Shown: positions 39,107-48,214 of the stretch, one piece after another
Layout: every line of letters begins with the position of its first letter
How positions within the stretch are numbered: the stretch's first letter is position 1
Assembly (NCBI RefSeq): GCF_000369065.1
Contig: NZ_KB849808.1
Location: 1-54,965, forward strand
Length of the DNA stretch: 54,965 bases
Direction: 5' to 3'
Origin: Acinetobacter haemolyticus CIP 64.3 = MTCC 9819
GTDB taxonomy: Bacteria; Pseudomonadota; Gammaproteobacteria; Pseudomonadales; Moraxellaceae
Notes under the pieces: model-generated
The model's database searches: none
The model's input: the letters and a program-made list of their open reading frames with translations, nothing else
Told to the model about the DNA's origin: nothing
Position numbers and translations under genes: made by a program

Positions 39107-39910
39107 TCAGTGAGACAAGCCTAATAGCGCTAAATCTGTGTCAGTTAACCTAAAGTCTTTTGCATCTTGTACTTTGATTCTCGGATACATCAAAGATTGT
39201 GGATCTTGAGTATGTTTCAGACCTAAAGCATGTCCGAATTCATGTGCCAAGGTGAGGCGTAGGTCATCAATTGAAGAAAACTCATAAATAAAGATTTGTT
39301 TTCCTTGAAACTGTCCCTTGTGTAAAACTTGTGGGGCAAACGTTTGATTGAATTGCTCGATGGCTTGCGTCAGTTGCTGATAAAGTTGTTTCGACTTTTG
39401 AGTTTGCAGATCAAACTGTTGGGTGAGTCGTTGATGTTGTTCTACGCTTTGTTGATAGATTGGCGTTTCTATTTGATGTTCATGTTTTAGTGATTCAAGA
39501 TGTGCCGTCGAAATAGCAATTTGTCTTTTAAGTTCTTGTAGTTGTTGGTTTTCATTTAACCAAATCTGTTGTTGCTGTTCCAGTTGATGTAAATTTTCCG
39601 AACGTTTCATGCTGCGAATCTGGCGTTGATCCATCACCAAATGAATCGAAAATTCAGCATTTGGATCATAAACGAAATAGTTTTGACCCGTATCTTTTTC
39701 CCAAATCGCGGCTGCTTGTTTGCTGATTTCAATCATTTGCTGTTGCGTGATATTCAAGCGAGGATCAAAATCAGCAATACGATAACGGAGTGGATGACCA
39801 GTACCATATTTTATGGGCGTAGAATTCTGTACCGAGGAAATTTGAGCAAAAGAGGCTGTATGGCCAAACATGAACATACATGTTGCCAATAGGAGAGGGA
39901 GCAAACGCAT
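39107..39910 (-). CDS. Matrixin-like zinc metalloprotease, copy 1
   Basis: 267-residue exported protein of the metzincin/matrixin (M10) type. The signal peptide (about residues 1-22) is followed by the N-terminal part of a protease domain (RYRIADFDPRLN and IWEKDTGQNYFVYDPNAEFSIHLVMDQRQ). A Gln/Leu/His-rich coiled coil lies at about residues 110-190. The zinc site is HEFGHALGLKH (223-233) with the Met-turn LMYP at 240-243. The coiled coil splits the catalytic domain, which is unusual. Three such genes lie in a row here. Substrate unknown; secreted or periplasmic action is inferred. Confidence 0.87.
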   Translation of the reverse strand: MRLLPLLLATCMFMFGHTASFAQISSVQNSTPIKYGTGHPLRYRIADFDPRLNITQQQMIEISKQAAAIWEKDTGQNYFVYDPNAEFSIHLVMDQRQIRSMKRSENLHQLEQQQQIWLNENQQLQELKRQIAISTAHLESLKHEHQIETPIYQQSVEQHQRLTQQFDLQTQKSKQLYQQLTQAIEQFNQTFAPQVLHKGQFQGKQIFIYEFSSIDDLRLTLAHEFGHALGLKHTQDPQSLMYPRIKVQDAKDFRLTDTDLALLGLSH

Positions 39911-40280
39911 AACAGGAGAAATAAAACAAGAAAAAGGATGTATTTTAATCAGCTTTCATGATTAGTCAATTTGGGGAAAGGTATTTAAATTGATTGATTT
40001 AATAAAAAATCATTGAAAATAAATAAAGATACAAATGTATAAAAATTAATCTATTAAATATAATTTATAGTCAATTTTGGTGATAGATTAATCAAAAATA
40101 GCACGATAACAGAGATTTATTTTTTATGATCTGAGATTTAAATAGGGATAAAATCGTTAAAATTTTAGATCGTGCTATGCCAGTCAATTTCTAAAAATTA
40201 TTTCCTATTTCATTTAATATAAAAAACTGTTTGCTCAAAAAATAATCAAAAACAACTGTAACTTTACGGTTTATTTGAGA
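39911..40280. other. A+T-rich spacer between matrixin copies 1 and 2
   Basis: 370 bases with very low G+C. I find no gene, clear hairpin terminator or good promoter. It presumably holds the copy 1 promoter. Confidence 0.6.
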
Positions 40281-41195
40281 TTAGTACATGGCTTTAACTA
40301 GGGCTTTATCACTTTGTGTTAGTGCAAAGCGTTGTAAATTCTGTTGTTGAATGACAGGATACATGAGTGAAGTCGGATCATCGGTATGTGGCAAGCCTAA
40401 GGCATGCCCAAATTCATGTGCCAATGTTAAACGGAGATCATCGGTTGAACTAAACTCGTAAATCGTGATTTGTTTGCCATTAAAATTTCCTTTATGGAAT
40501 AGACGCGGTTTGAATACCTGATTGAATCGCTGTGCTGATGATACAAGTAGCTGATTATTATCATTTAATTTTTTGATTTCTTGGTTGAGTTGTTGAGCTT
40601 TTAGATTGTGTAGATTCACCTCTTGTTGTAAAGCTTTGGACTGTTGATGTAATGCTTGCTGACGTTGTGCCAATTGATCGGCTAAGGATTTAGATGAAGA
40701 GCGCTGTTGGTTGAAGTGTTTTACATCTGCATTATATTGCTGAAATTGGGCTTGTAGTTGATTCTGTTTGATGGCCAGCAATGCATTATTTTTTTCAAGC
40801 TCTGCTCTAGCTTGTTGCAACTGTTGATTTTGATGCTCCCATCGTTGCTGCTGTTGATGAATTTGATCGAGGCTTTGCAGACGATGACTACTTTGTTGTT
40901 GTCGCTCATCATAAATCAAATGAATGCTGAAACTCGCTTCAGGGTCATAAATAAAATGCTGTTTACCTGTTTCTTGGTGCCAAATATCCGCAGCTTGTTG
41001 GGTAAGTTGAATCACTTGCTGCATGCTCAAATTAAAGCGGGGATCAACCTCTGCGATACGATAAAATATGGGCGTTTGAATAGCTTTATGGTCATGTTTA
41101 TGGGTGCTATGTGACGTATTTTGGGCATGGCTAAGGTGCGGAATCCCCATGCATAAACATGCAATGATATTCAATGCGGCAGTTAAATTTCGCAT
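40281..41195 (-). CDS. Matrixin-like zinc metalloprotease, copy 2
   Basis: 304 residues with a signal peptide (MRNLTAALNIIACLCMG...LSHA). The N-terminal protease half has FYRIAEVDPRFNLSMQQV and FIYDPEASFSIHLIYDERQ. A long Gln-rich coiled coil runs from about residue 105 to 225 (LEKNNALLAIKQNQLQAQF, QALHQQSKALQQEV, IKKLNDNNQLL). The zinc site HEFGHALGLPH is at 260-270 and the Met-turn LMYP follows. The insert is about 35 residues longer than in copy 1. I chose 41195 as start because a signal peptide begins there. Confidence 0.87.
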   Translation of the reverse strand: MRNLTAALNIIACLCMGIPHLSHAQNTSHSTHKHDHKAIQTPIFYRIAEVDPRFNLSMQQVIQLTQQAADIWHQETGKQHFIYDPEASFSIHLIYDERQQQSSHRLQSLDQIHQQQQRWEHQNQQLQQARAELEKNNALLAIKQNQLQAQFQQYNADVKHFNQQRSSSKSLADQLAQRQQALHQQSKALQQEVNLHNLKAQQLNQEIKKLNDNNQLLVSSAQRFNQVFKPRLFHKGNFNGKQITIYEFSSTDDLRLTLAHEFGHALGLPHTDDPTSLMYPVIQQQNLQRFALTQSDKALVKAMY

Positions 41196-41618
41196 GACCT
41201 TTATCCCCAAATAAAACTTATTTTTGGATAATTTTGTAAATAGGTCAAAAAGCTATCTAATTAATAAATAAAACAAAAAATGTGATTTTATTTGAGTAAA
41301 TATAATAATTGATCGAATAATAGGCAAAATATAAAATCAAGAATTTGGCTTTCTATTTGCACATAAATTTATAAATATCAGTCCATTAATGTTAAAGAGC
41401 AGAATTTTAAGCGCAAAGTAGCTAAAAAATGCTCATTTGTTATCTTTTGTAAAAAAAATTATAAACTGAAAATATTTTGCCTTTTAACTGCAAAATTGTT
41501 GATTTATGACATTAAAGGTCGCTGGCTGTTTTAGCTGTGAGTTACTTATTTGCTTATATTAATGCTTCAAAAGCAGCTGAAGTTTTACGACAGTGTTAAG
41601 TCCGAGATTTTATGCTGT
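41196..41618. other. A+T-rich spacer between matrixin copies 2 and 3
   Basis: 423 bases of low-G+C DNA. I see no gene, RNA or clear terminator. Similar in character to the spacer at 39911-40280, without an obvious shared repeat. Confidence 0.6.
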
Positions 41619-42530
41619 CTACCGAGCCATCAATAGATCACGATCTGTCTGGGTTAGGTGAAAGTCAGTAAAGTTCTGTTCTTTCAAAATCGGATGCATC
41701 AATGCTTTGGGATCATCAGTATGCTGTAATCCTAAAGCATGACCGAATTCATGGGCTAGCGTTAAACGTAAATCATCTTTGGACTCAAATTCATAGATAA
41801 TAATTTGCTTACCATTAAATAAACCTTTATGAAATAAATGAGGCTGAAAGCGTTGTTTATATTCTTTCACAACATCATGTAATTGCTGGTCAAGCGCATT
41901 TAGTTCATCTACTTTTTGATTTAAGTTATTGATTTTTTGATTAAAGTTGGTGGTTTCTTGTTTTAATGCATCGACGTTGTATTGTAAGTTTTGTTGTTTT
42001 TGCTGTAGATGTTGTTGATAGGCACCAGTCATTGGGTTGAGATGTGCATTTTTTTTCTCTTGATTATATTGTTGGATTTGCTGATCTAGTTGTTGACGTT
42101 TTAAGCTTAAAGATTGTTTCGTCTCAACTAGTTCTTGTTCAATATGATCCAATTGCTGTTTTTTATCACGCCACTGTTGTTGATTAAATTCTAATTGGCT
42201 TAAATGGGCACGTCGTTGTTCGCTTTCAATTTGTCGTTGATCATAAATTAAATGAATGGCCAGTTGCGCATTTGGATCATATACAAAGTAATCTTTACCT
42301 GTTCCATCTTTCCAAATTTGAGCTGCTTGATGGCTGATTTCTTGTACTTGTTCTAGGCTAAGTTTAAAACGAGGATCAACTTCAGCGATACGATAACGAA
42401 GACGCGTATCAAAAGGATGTGTTATGCGATCAAGCAGAGAATTAAATTTAAGCTGCGGGTGCTGATGGCTTTGATAACCAGACCATAAGATAAGGAAGAG
42501 TAATCCTGAAAAAATCAACAGACGAATCAT
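41619..42530 (-). CDS. Matrixin-like zinc metalloprotease, copy 3
   Basis: 303 residues. The N-terminus is a single hydrophobic segment (LLIFSGLLFLILWSGY) that may remain as a membrane anchor rather than be cleaved. The first half of the protease domain (RYRIAEVDPRFKLSLEQV, FVYDPNAQLAIHLIYDQRQ) is followed by a coiled coil of about 125 residues with heptad-like Gln/Leu repeats. The zinc site HEFGHALGLQH is at 260-270 and the Met-turn reads LMHP. It is closest to copy 2. Each copy has its own spacer and no shared operon structure, suggesting repeated gene duplication. Confidence 0.87.
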   Translation of the reverse strand: MIRLLIFSGLLFLILWSGYQSHQHPQLKFNSLLDRITHPFDTRLRYRIAEVDPRFKLSLEQVQEISHQAAQIWKDGTGKDYFVYDPNAQLAIHLIYDQRQIESEQRRAHLSQLEFNQQQWRDKKQQLDHIEQELVETKQSLSLKRQQLDQQIQQYNQEKKNAHLNPMTGAYQQHLQQKQQNLQYNVDALKQETTNFNQKINNLNQKVDELNALDQQLHDVVKEYKQRFQPHLFHKGLFNGKQIIIYEFESKDDLRLTLAHEFGHALGLQHTDDPKALMHPILKEQNFTDFHLTQTDRDLLMAR

Positions 42531-42693
42531 TTTAGTTTCTTCTGAAATACGGCGCTCAATTGAGTTTATTAATCGTGCTTGCAGATCAGACTATAACAAA
42601 AATAGCGAGTATCGGGAAATGATATGATTAAACGGCAGATTTTGTTTTAATGCCTTATATAAGATAGATAAATAAAAAGATTAAGGAATAAAA

Positions 42694-43578
42694 ATGCTGA
42701 AATATTTACTCAAAACTCCTGACATAGCATGGTCTGCGACGTCACCGGCCTTAGCAAATACTGAGAATTTAACCATTAAATATTTAGGTACAGCGGGTTT
42801 TATCCTTTCGGATCGAAATCGTACAGTCGTACTTGATCCTTTTATTAGTCGTCCCACTCTATGGCATACACTGACTCAACCTTTGCTCAGCGATCCAATA
42901 TTGGTTCAGCAATATATTCCTCACGCAGATGATGTACTGATAGGACATGCCCATTATGATCATATTTTGGATGCGCCTGAAGTATGTAAACAAACAGGGG
43001 CACGATTAATTGGTTCTCAAGCGAGTTTAATGTATGGGCGATCGGCAGGTTTGTCTGAACAGCAAATGCTTGAAACAAAAGGGCGGGAAATTGTTGAATG
43101 TGGTAAATGGCAAGTTGTTGGGTTGCCTTCGATTCATGGCAAAGCATTGTTTGGTCGGGTGCCATTACCAGGTGATATGACCACACCGCCACCGTATCCA
43201 CCGAAATTTCATCACCTACGGCATGGGCAGGTATTTAATTGGTGGATTAATACGGGGCATCTTCGCGTTGTACACATTGATTCAGCTGACTTTATTGAAC
43301 AAGAATTGCAGGGTAGGCAGGCAGATATTGTTTGCTTATGTGCCATTGGGCGTAAATATCGTCCAAACTATGTTCAGGATGTCGTAAGACTCCTCAAGCC
43401 AAAATATATTATTCCATGCCATTGGGATACGATGGTAACGCCAATTGATCAACCACCCCAGTTATTACCTGATGTGAATATCCCTGAGTTTTTAGGCGAA
43501 ATTAAGGCTTGTGGAGTAGTACCTTTGTTTATACCGATTTTGGGTGAACTGTATTTTGATCAATATGTAAAAACTTAA
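42694..43578 (+). CDS. MBL-fold metallo-hydrolase
   Basis: 294-residue metallo-beta-lactamase-fold enzyme. It has TIKYLGTAGFILSDRNRTVVLDPFISRP at the N-terminus and the di-metal site GHAHYDHILDAPEV (HxHxDH, about residues 88-93). A later metal histidine is in GLPSIHGKALFG, then VVHIDSADF, and PCHWDTM near the end. The layout resembles the UlaG/NAPE-PLD-like branch rather than drug-degrading lactamases. Start at 42694 after AAGGA. It ends at the terminator at 43586-43609, which borders the deaminase cassette. Confidence 0.87.
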   Translation: MLKYLLKTPDIAWSATSPALANTENLTIKYLGTAGFILSDRNRTVVLDPFISRPTLWHTLTQPLLSDPILVQQYIPHADDVLIGHAHYDHILDAPEVCKQTGARLIGSQASLMYGRSAGLSEQQMLETKGREIVECGKWQVVGLPSIHGKALFGRVPLPGDMTTPPPYPPKFHHLRHGQVFNWWINTGHLRVVHIDSADFIEQELQGRQADIVCLCAIGRKYRPNYVQDVVRLLKPKYIIPCHWDTMVTPIDQPPQLLPDVNIPEFLGEIKACGVVPLFIPILGELYFDQYVKT

Positions 43579-43585
43579 GGCATAA

Positions 43586-43609
43586 AAAACCGCGCTTGCG
43601 CGCGGTTTT
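43586..43609. terminator. Terminator between MBL gene and defence cassette (twin of 45337)
   Basis: Stem AAAACCGCGC / GCGCGGTTTT with a TTGC loop. It shares its stem sequence with the terminator at 45337-45364, so the cassette sits between two near-identical hairpins. Confidence 0.88.
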
Positions 43610-43611
43610 GT

Positions 43612-43779
43612 TTATTTTATACATACCAAAGGGTAGGTATTTTTTGTATATTGAATAGACGGCGTGGCTAATTTATCTGCTGGAATTTGAAAAGCATTTT
43701 TCAGACTTTCATGTTTCCATGCTGGCCATTTTTTTACTTCTTCTTCTACTTTATCTAGGTAATCTAGTAATACTGACAT
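43612..43779 (-). CDS. Small protein downstream of the deaminase
   Basis: A 55-codon reading frame starting 2 bases after the deaminase stop, with AAGGA about 9 bases before its ATG. That places the ribosome-binding site in the last deaminase codons, so translation is probably coupled. The product starts MSVLLDYLDKVEEEVKKWPAW and ends NTYPLVCIK. It is acidic and helical at the N-terminus and has no signal or membrane segment. I do not recognise the family. Its placement suggests a partner, inhibitor or immunity factor of the deaminase. Confidence 0.7.
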   Translation of the reverse strand: MSVLLDYLDKVEEEVKKWPAWKHESLKNAFQIPADKLATPSIQYTKNTYPLVCIK

Positions 43780-43781
43780 AG

Positions 43782-45278
43782 TTAGTTTCCTTCTTTTCTT
43801 GCTTTTGTAATTAGAGTTTTAAGATCAGTTACCATGGAGATTTCTCTTTCTAGATAAGAAACAGCGAGGAGAGGCATTCTAACAGAAGCATCCTGCATTC
43901 TCCAAGTTACAATATCTCCTTCCTTATCTTTTCTTGTTATAGCATATCCGCTACCGAGATTTGTAGAAAAAAGATTAAAAAAACTACGAGGACCTACTCC
44001 GACAAATGCCTCAAAGTTCACTTTATTTTGTTGCACTATTTCTAGTGAAATTGAATCACAATGAAATTTAATTGCCTTACTTTTCGGATAAGGTTCAATA
44101 TATATAACTTTTTGAACACCAGAAGCTATGATATGTTTTGCACAATTATGACAAGGAAATGTGGTGCAGAATAGTGTTGTATTAAGCGTCGGTATATTGT
44201 TTCTAGCGCAAGCAAGTAAAGCTTCCATTTCGGCATGGACTACTCGGCCATATTCGGTAATATCTTTTATTTTGCTTTTAGCTAAATGATCTTTTAACTC
44301 ATTTAGCTCATCTGGATTTAGCTTGTTAGTGATGGATATAGGTAGGTTTGTAAGTATATCTGAAATAATTTCTTTCTTTTCTTTGACATTAGAGTCTACC
44401 CCTATTTTATAGTCTCTCCCATTTTCTAAATCTTCTACTTTTTTCTTATCATTATTATAGACGGGCCAATATAAACCACCTCCTGCTTTTGGAATATCAT
44501 TGGCACCCGTAGAAAGTATATTTGAGTTCTGTGTAACAACGGCACCTACTTGTCTAGATAAATCTGCTGATCTTAAAGATGCAGAAAAAGCCATATACAT
44601 TGCATATTCATCAAATGTAGGAGTTATGTAGGGATTACCAAAAATTAAGTCCAATATTCTCCAAATATCATTATTTAATTTATCTGAATCACCATCTACA
44701 TTTATAAAAAAATCAGATAAATGGAAGGTATCAGCAGTATGTTGGCCATTTTTAATGGTTTCATCTGCATCTCTTTGGATTAGTTTTATTGCGTCAGAAT
44801 TAGGAATTAGTTTGGTTTCTTCTAGATATGAAAGTCTTCGTTCCTCGCTAGAAAATACACTAATTAAGAAAAAGCCATGAGAATAGATTTTTCTTAGCAT
44901 CTGTACTTCTTCTGGATGTTTTAATGAATTAATGATGTATGCAATTCTTTTTTCTGGTTTATCTCTAGAGGCTCTCTTTCTAGAAATTGTAGCCGAGATA
45001 CCTAGTGAAGTAGCACCGTTGAATTCTTTTCTAAGATCATTACCTCGATCCATTAGATATGAAATTCGATCATATTCATTATTAAAATCAGGTGGCGGAT
45101 CGAATAGGTCAGCTATAATATCTTTAGATACTTTAATATGCTCCGTAGAGTATCTAAAAGCTTTTAAACGACTTTCTAAGATTTTATATATATTATCTAA
45201 ATCAATTCCAATTGCGCCAACAAATGCAATAAATAATTCAGAATCATTATTTGGATTTAGTATATCTTCATAATTCAT
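43782..45278 (-). CDS. Anti-phage nucleotide deaminase, AvcD/DCD-like
   Basis: 498-residue two-domain protein. The N-terminal half is a P-loop nucleotide-kinase-like domain (LFIAFVGAIGIDLDNIYKILES near residue 15; RIAYIINSLKHPEEVQMLRKIY near 115). The Walker A region lacks the usual Gly-Lys-Ser/Thr. The C-terminal half is a Zn cytidine/dCMP deaminase with HAE (348-350) and PCHNC (C376, C379). This architecture is that of AvcD/dCTP deaminase proteins, which deplete dC nucleotides in phage infection. I chose 45278 (MNYEDIL); a start 30 codons upstream would run through the terminator. A+T-rich with frequent ATA and AGA codons, unlike its neighbours, suggesting transfer. Confidence 0.85.
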   Translation of the reverse strand: MNYEDILNPNNDSELFIAFVGAIGIDLDNIYKILESRLKAFRYSTEHIKVSKDIIADLFDPPPDFNNEYDRISYLMDRGNDLRKEFNGATSLGISATISRKRASRDKPEKRIAYIINSLKHPEEVQMLRKIYSHGFFLISVFSSEERRLSYLEETKLIPNSDAIKLIQRDADETIKNGQHTADTFHLSDFFINVDGDSDKLNNDIWRILDLIFGNPYITPTFDEYAMYMAFSASLRSADLSRQVGAVVTQNSNILSTGANDIPKAGGGLYWPVYNNDKKKVEDLENGRDYKIGVDSNVKEKKEIISDILTNLPISITNKLNPDELNELKDHLAKSKIKDITEYGRVVHAEMEALLACARNNIPTLNTTLFCTTFPCHNCAKHIIASGVQKVIYIEPYPKSKAIKFHCDSISLEIVQQNKVNFEAFVGVGPRSFFNLFSTNLGSGYAITRKDKEGDIVTWRMQDASVRMPLLAVSYLEREISMVTDLKTLITKARKEGN

Positions 45279-45336
45279 TGTTTTACTTTTTTTAGACTGT
45301 TTATATGATTTTAAATAATTCGTCTTAAATATCAAT

Positions 45337-45364
45337 AAAAAACCGCGCATAAGCGCGGTTTTTT
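45337..45364. terminator. dnaK terminator (twin of 43586)
   Basis: Stem AAAAAACCGCGC / GCGCGGTTTTTT with an ATAA loop, just after dnaK and 59 bases before the deaminase start. It ends dnaK transcription, so the deaminase needs its own promoter in the remaining A+T-rich 58 bases. Confidence 0.9.
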
Positions 45365-45377
45365 TCAATCTGACAAA

Positions 45378-47321
45378 TTATTTTTTGTCATCTTTAACTT
45401 CTGTGAACTCAGCATCTACAACGCCATCGTCCGCTTTTTGTTGTTGACCAGCATCACCACCTTGGAATGCATTTGGATCAAAACCTTCTGCGCCGCCAGC
45501 ACCTTGTGCTTGTTCATAAGCACGTTGAGTGATTGGCATCAAGATGTTTTGTAAAGCTTCAGTTTTCGCTTTGATGTCTTCAACATCATTTTCTTTAGTT
45601 GCTGCTTCAAGCTCAGAAACCGCAGTAGCGATTGCAGTTTTTTCATCTTCAGTCACTTTGTCACCTAGATCTTTAACTGCTTTGTTAGAGCTAGATACTA
45701 AAGCATCCGCTTCGTTACGTGCTTTCGCTAACTCTTCAAATTTACGGTCTTCTTCAGCATTCGCTTCAGCATCTTTAATCATTGCTTCGATTTCAGCATC
45801 AGACAAACCTGAGTTTGCTTTGATCTGGATTGATTGCTCTTTACCAGTGCTCTTATCTTTAGCCGATACTTTTAAGATACCGTCAGCGTTGATGTCGAAC
45901 GATACTTCAATTTGCGGTACGCCACGTGGAGCAGGTGGGATATCGCCTAATTGGAAGTTACCCAACAATTTGTTTTGTTGAGCCATTTTACGTTCACCTT
46001 GGTAAACAGAAATATCTACAGCAGGCTGGTTGTCAGCAGCAGTAGAGAACACTTGTGATTTCTTCGCAGGAATCGTGGTGTTCTTCTCAATGATCGGAGT
46101 TAATACGCCGCCCATTGTTTCGATACCTAAAGTTAACGGTGTTACGTCTAATAAAAGTACGTCAGTTTTGTCACCAGACAATACCGCACCTTGAATCGCT
46201 GCACCAATCGCAACTGCTTCGTCAGGGTTCACGTCTTTACGTGGCTCTTTACCGAAGAATTCTTGTACTTTTTGCTGAACCATTGGCATACGAGACTGAC
46301 CGCCCACCAAAATCACGTCAGAGATGTCAGAAGTCGAAAGACCAGCATCTTTAAGCGCGATTTTACAAGGTTCGATTGTACGAGCAACTAAATCAGCAAC
46401 TAAACCTTCAAGTTTTGCACGCGTTACATTGATCACTAAGTGTTTAGGACCAGTTGCATCAGCCGTGATGTATGGAAGGTTGATTTCAGTTGCATTTGAT
46501 GAAGAAAGCTCGATTTTTGCTTTTTCAGCAGCTTCTTTCAAACGTTGTAACGCAAGTGGATCATTTTTCAAGTTCACACTTTGTTCTTTCTTAAATTCTT
46601 CAACCAAGAATTCAATTAACGCGTTATCAAAGTCTTCACCACCAAGGAAAGTATCACCATTAGTTGATAACACTTCGATTTGTTGGTCGCCATCAAGGTC
46701 TGCGATTTCAATGATTGATACGTCGAATGTACCACCACCTAAGTCGTAAACTGCAACTTTACGGTCGCCTTCTTTTTTGTCCATACCGAACGCAAGTGCC
46801 GCAGCAGTTGGTTCGTTAATGATACGTTTAACATCAAGACCTGCAATTTTACCCGCATCTTTAGTTGCTTGACGTTGAGCATCGTTAAAGTAAGCAGGAA
46901 CTGTAATAACTGCTTCAGTAACTGTTTCACCTAAATAGTCTTCTGCAGTTTTCTTCATCTTTTTCAAGATTTCCGCAGAGATCTGTTGAGGCGCTAATTT
47001 TTTGTCGTTTACTTCAACCCAAGCATCGCCATTGTCTGCTTTGATGATTTTGTAAGGTACAAGACCGATATCTTTTTGTACTGCTTGATCTTCGTAACGA
47101 CGACCGATTAAACGCTTGATTGCGAATAATGTGTTTTTCGGGTTGGTTACAGCCTGACGTTTTGCACTTTGACCAACTAAGATTTCACCATCTTTATATG
47201 CAATGATCGATGGAGTGGTACGTGCACCTTCAGCGTTTTCGATTACTTTTACTTTATCGCCTTCGAGTACAGCAACACATGAGTTGGTAGTACCTAAGTC
47301 AATACCAATAATTTTTGCCAT
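45378..47321 (-). CDS. dnaK: Chaperone protein DnaK (Hsp70)
   Basis: ATP-driven protein-folding chaperone. The 647-residue protein begins [21 protein letters not shown], and has [21 protein letters not shown] and the phosphate loop [32 protein letters not shown] and the linker [14 protein letters not shown] follow, then the substrate-binding domain and a Gly/Gln-rich tail ending in DDKK. Start at 47321; the longer upstream frame is leader. It follows grpE on the same strand with a 188-base gap and its own heat-shock-like promoter; dnaJ is not adjacent. Confidence 0.98.
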   Translation of the reverse strand: MAKIIGIDLGTTNSCVAVLEGDKVKVIENAEGARTTPSIIAYKDGEILVGQSAKRQAVTNPKNTLFAIKRLIGRRYEDQAVQKDIGLVPYKIIKADNGDAWVEVNDKKLAPQQISAEILKKMKKTAEDYLGETVTEAVITVPAYFNDAQRQATKDAGKIAGLDVKRIINEPTAAALAFGMDKKEGDRKVAVYDLGGGTFDVSIIEIADLDGDQQIEVLSTNGDTFLGGEDFDNALIEFLVEEFKKEQSVNLKNDPLALQRLKEAAEKAKIELSSSNATEINLPYITADATGPKHLVINVTRAKLEGLVADLVARTIEPCKIALKDAGLSTSDISDVILVGGQSRMPMVQQKVQEFFGKEPRKDVNPDEAVAIGAAIQGAVLSGDKTDVLLLDVTPLTLGIETMGGVLTPIIEKNTTIPAKKSQVFSTAADNQPAVDISVYQGERKMAQQNKLLGNFQLGDIPPAPRGVPQIEVSFDINADGILKVSAKDKSTGKEQSIQIKANSGLSDAEIEAMIKDAEANAEEDRKFEELAKARNEADALVSSSNKAVKDLGDKVTEDEKTAIATAVSELEAATKENDVEDIKAKTEALQNILMPITQRAYEQAQGAGGAEGFDPNAFQGGDAGQQQKADDGVVDAEFTEVKDDKK

Positions 47322-47406
47322 TTGGGATGTTCCTCTAAAATTTTGTGAATCCCCGATTTCTCCAGTAATAAAGGGGAGATTCAAAAGGGGATTTTCTTGT
47401 TATTCG

Positions 47407-47434
47407 ATATGAGAGTTAATCGGTTTTTTTCAAG
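47407..47434 (-). promoter_or_regulatory. Sigma-32-like heat-shock promoter of dnaK
   Basis: Minus-strand CTTGAA (47429-47434), 14-base spacer, then TCTCATAT (47407-47414). This fits the heat-shock consensus CTTGAA-N(13-15)-CCCCATNT at most positions, about 85 bases before the dnaK start. A hairpin (AATCCCC/GGGGAGATT) lies in the leader between promoter and gene. Confidence 0.55.
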
Positions 47435-47509
47435 CATTTTTGTGAAAAAAAATCAAAAAACTCTCAATTTTTTGCATTTTTGAGCAAATAAAGGCTTTGC
47501 TCCAGAGGG

Positions 47510-48055
47510 TTATTGACCCACCATCACCATTGCTGGGCGAAGTAGGCGACCATTTAAGGTATAACCTTTCTGTAACACTGTACCGATTTCATTTGCTTTG
47601 GCATTTGGATCGATACCTACAGCTTGGTGTAGATCCGCATTAAAACCATTTTGTGTATCTGCTTCGACTACCCCAAATTTTTCAAGTGTAATGAGGAGTG
47701 ATTTCAACGTTAGTTTGACACCTTCAAGCACAGGTGTTTCTTCTGCGCCAGCGGCTTGAATTGCACGTTCGAGATTATCGACAGAATCCAATAATTCTTT
47801 GGCGAACTTTTCCAGCACAGTATCTTTGTGCTTTTCAGATTCACGTTGAATACGTTCAACACTCTTTTGTGCCTCGTAAACCGCATTGGCCGTACGTGCT
47901 TTTTCGAGTTTCAAGCTTTCTTCAAGTTGGGTGATGTGCGCTTGTAAATCTTCAACGCTAAGCTCGTTAGCTTGCTCTACACCTTCAGCTTGAGTTTGTT
48001 CAGCTTGTTGCTCATTTTGAATGTCTTGAGCTTGCTCATTGTGCTCATTAGCCAT
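47510..48055 (-). CDS. grpE: Nucleotide exchange factor GrpE
   Basis: Releases ADP from DnaK. The 181-residue protein has an acidic, Gln/Glu-rich N-terminus with no fixed fold, then a long helix ([29 protein letters not shown]). The C-terminal beta domain is [23 protein letters not shown] with [19 protein letters not shown] chose the start at 48055 (MANEHNEQ), which has GGAG upstream; an in-frame start 11 codons earlier is less likely. It lies upstream of dnaK in the usual order. Confidence 0.96.
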   Translation of the reverse strand: MANEHNEQAQDIQNEQQAEQTQAEGVEQANELSVEDLQAHITQLEESLKLEKARTANAVYEAQKSVERIQRESEKHKDTVLEKFAKELLDSVDNLERAIQAAGAEETPVLEGVKLTLKSLLITLEKFGVVEADTQNGFNADLHQAVGIDPNAKANEIGTVLQKGYTLNGRLLRPAMVMVGQ

Positions 48056-48214
48056 TGATGATCTCCGTTTAAAAAAGTTCTCAAACATGTACAGTCCTTT
48101 TGGCGTGAATGCTCATCGGGTTAAACCTGAACTGCCACATCTTGGTCATTCATTGATACGGATGAGGTATGGGCAAGGCGACAAAATTCAAGCGTTCAGG
48201 TGAATTTAAATCTT

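Noticed and set aside
39911..41618. Small genes in the two A+T-rich spacers around matrixin copy 2
   Set aside because: No open frame with a ribosome-binding site and sensible composition was found.
42694..43578. Beta-lactamase
   Set aside because: HxHxDH is present, but the protein lacks a signal peptide and the layout fits the UlaG/NAPE-PLD-like branch.
45279..45336. An AvcI-like small RNA upstream of the deaminase
   Set aside because: Only 58 bases are available between the terminator and the start codon, and I see no hairpin there.
45279..45368. Longer N-terminus for the deaminase (30 extra codons)
   Set aside because: It would start inside the dnaK terminator hairpin; the shorter start gives the expected family N-terminus.
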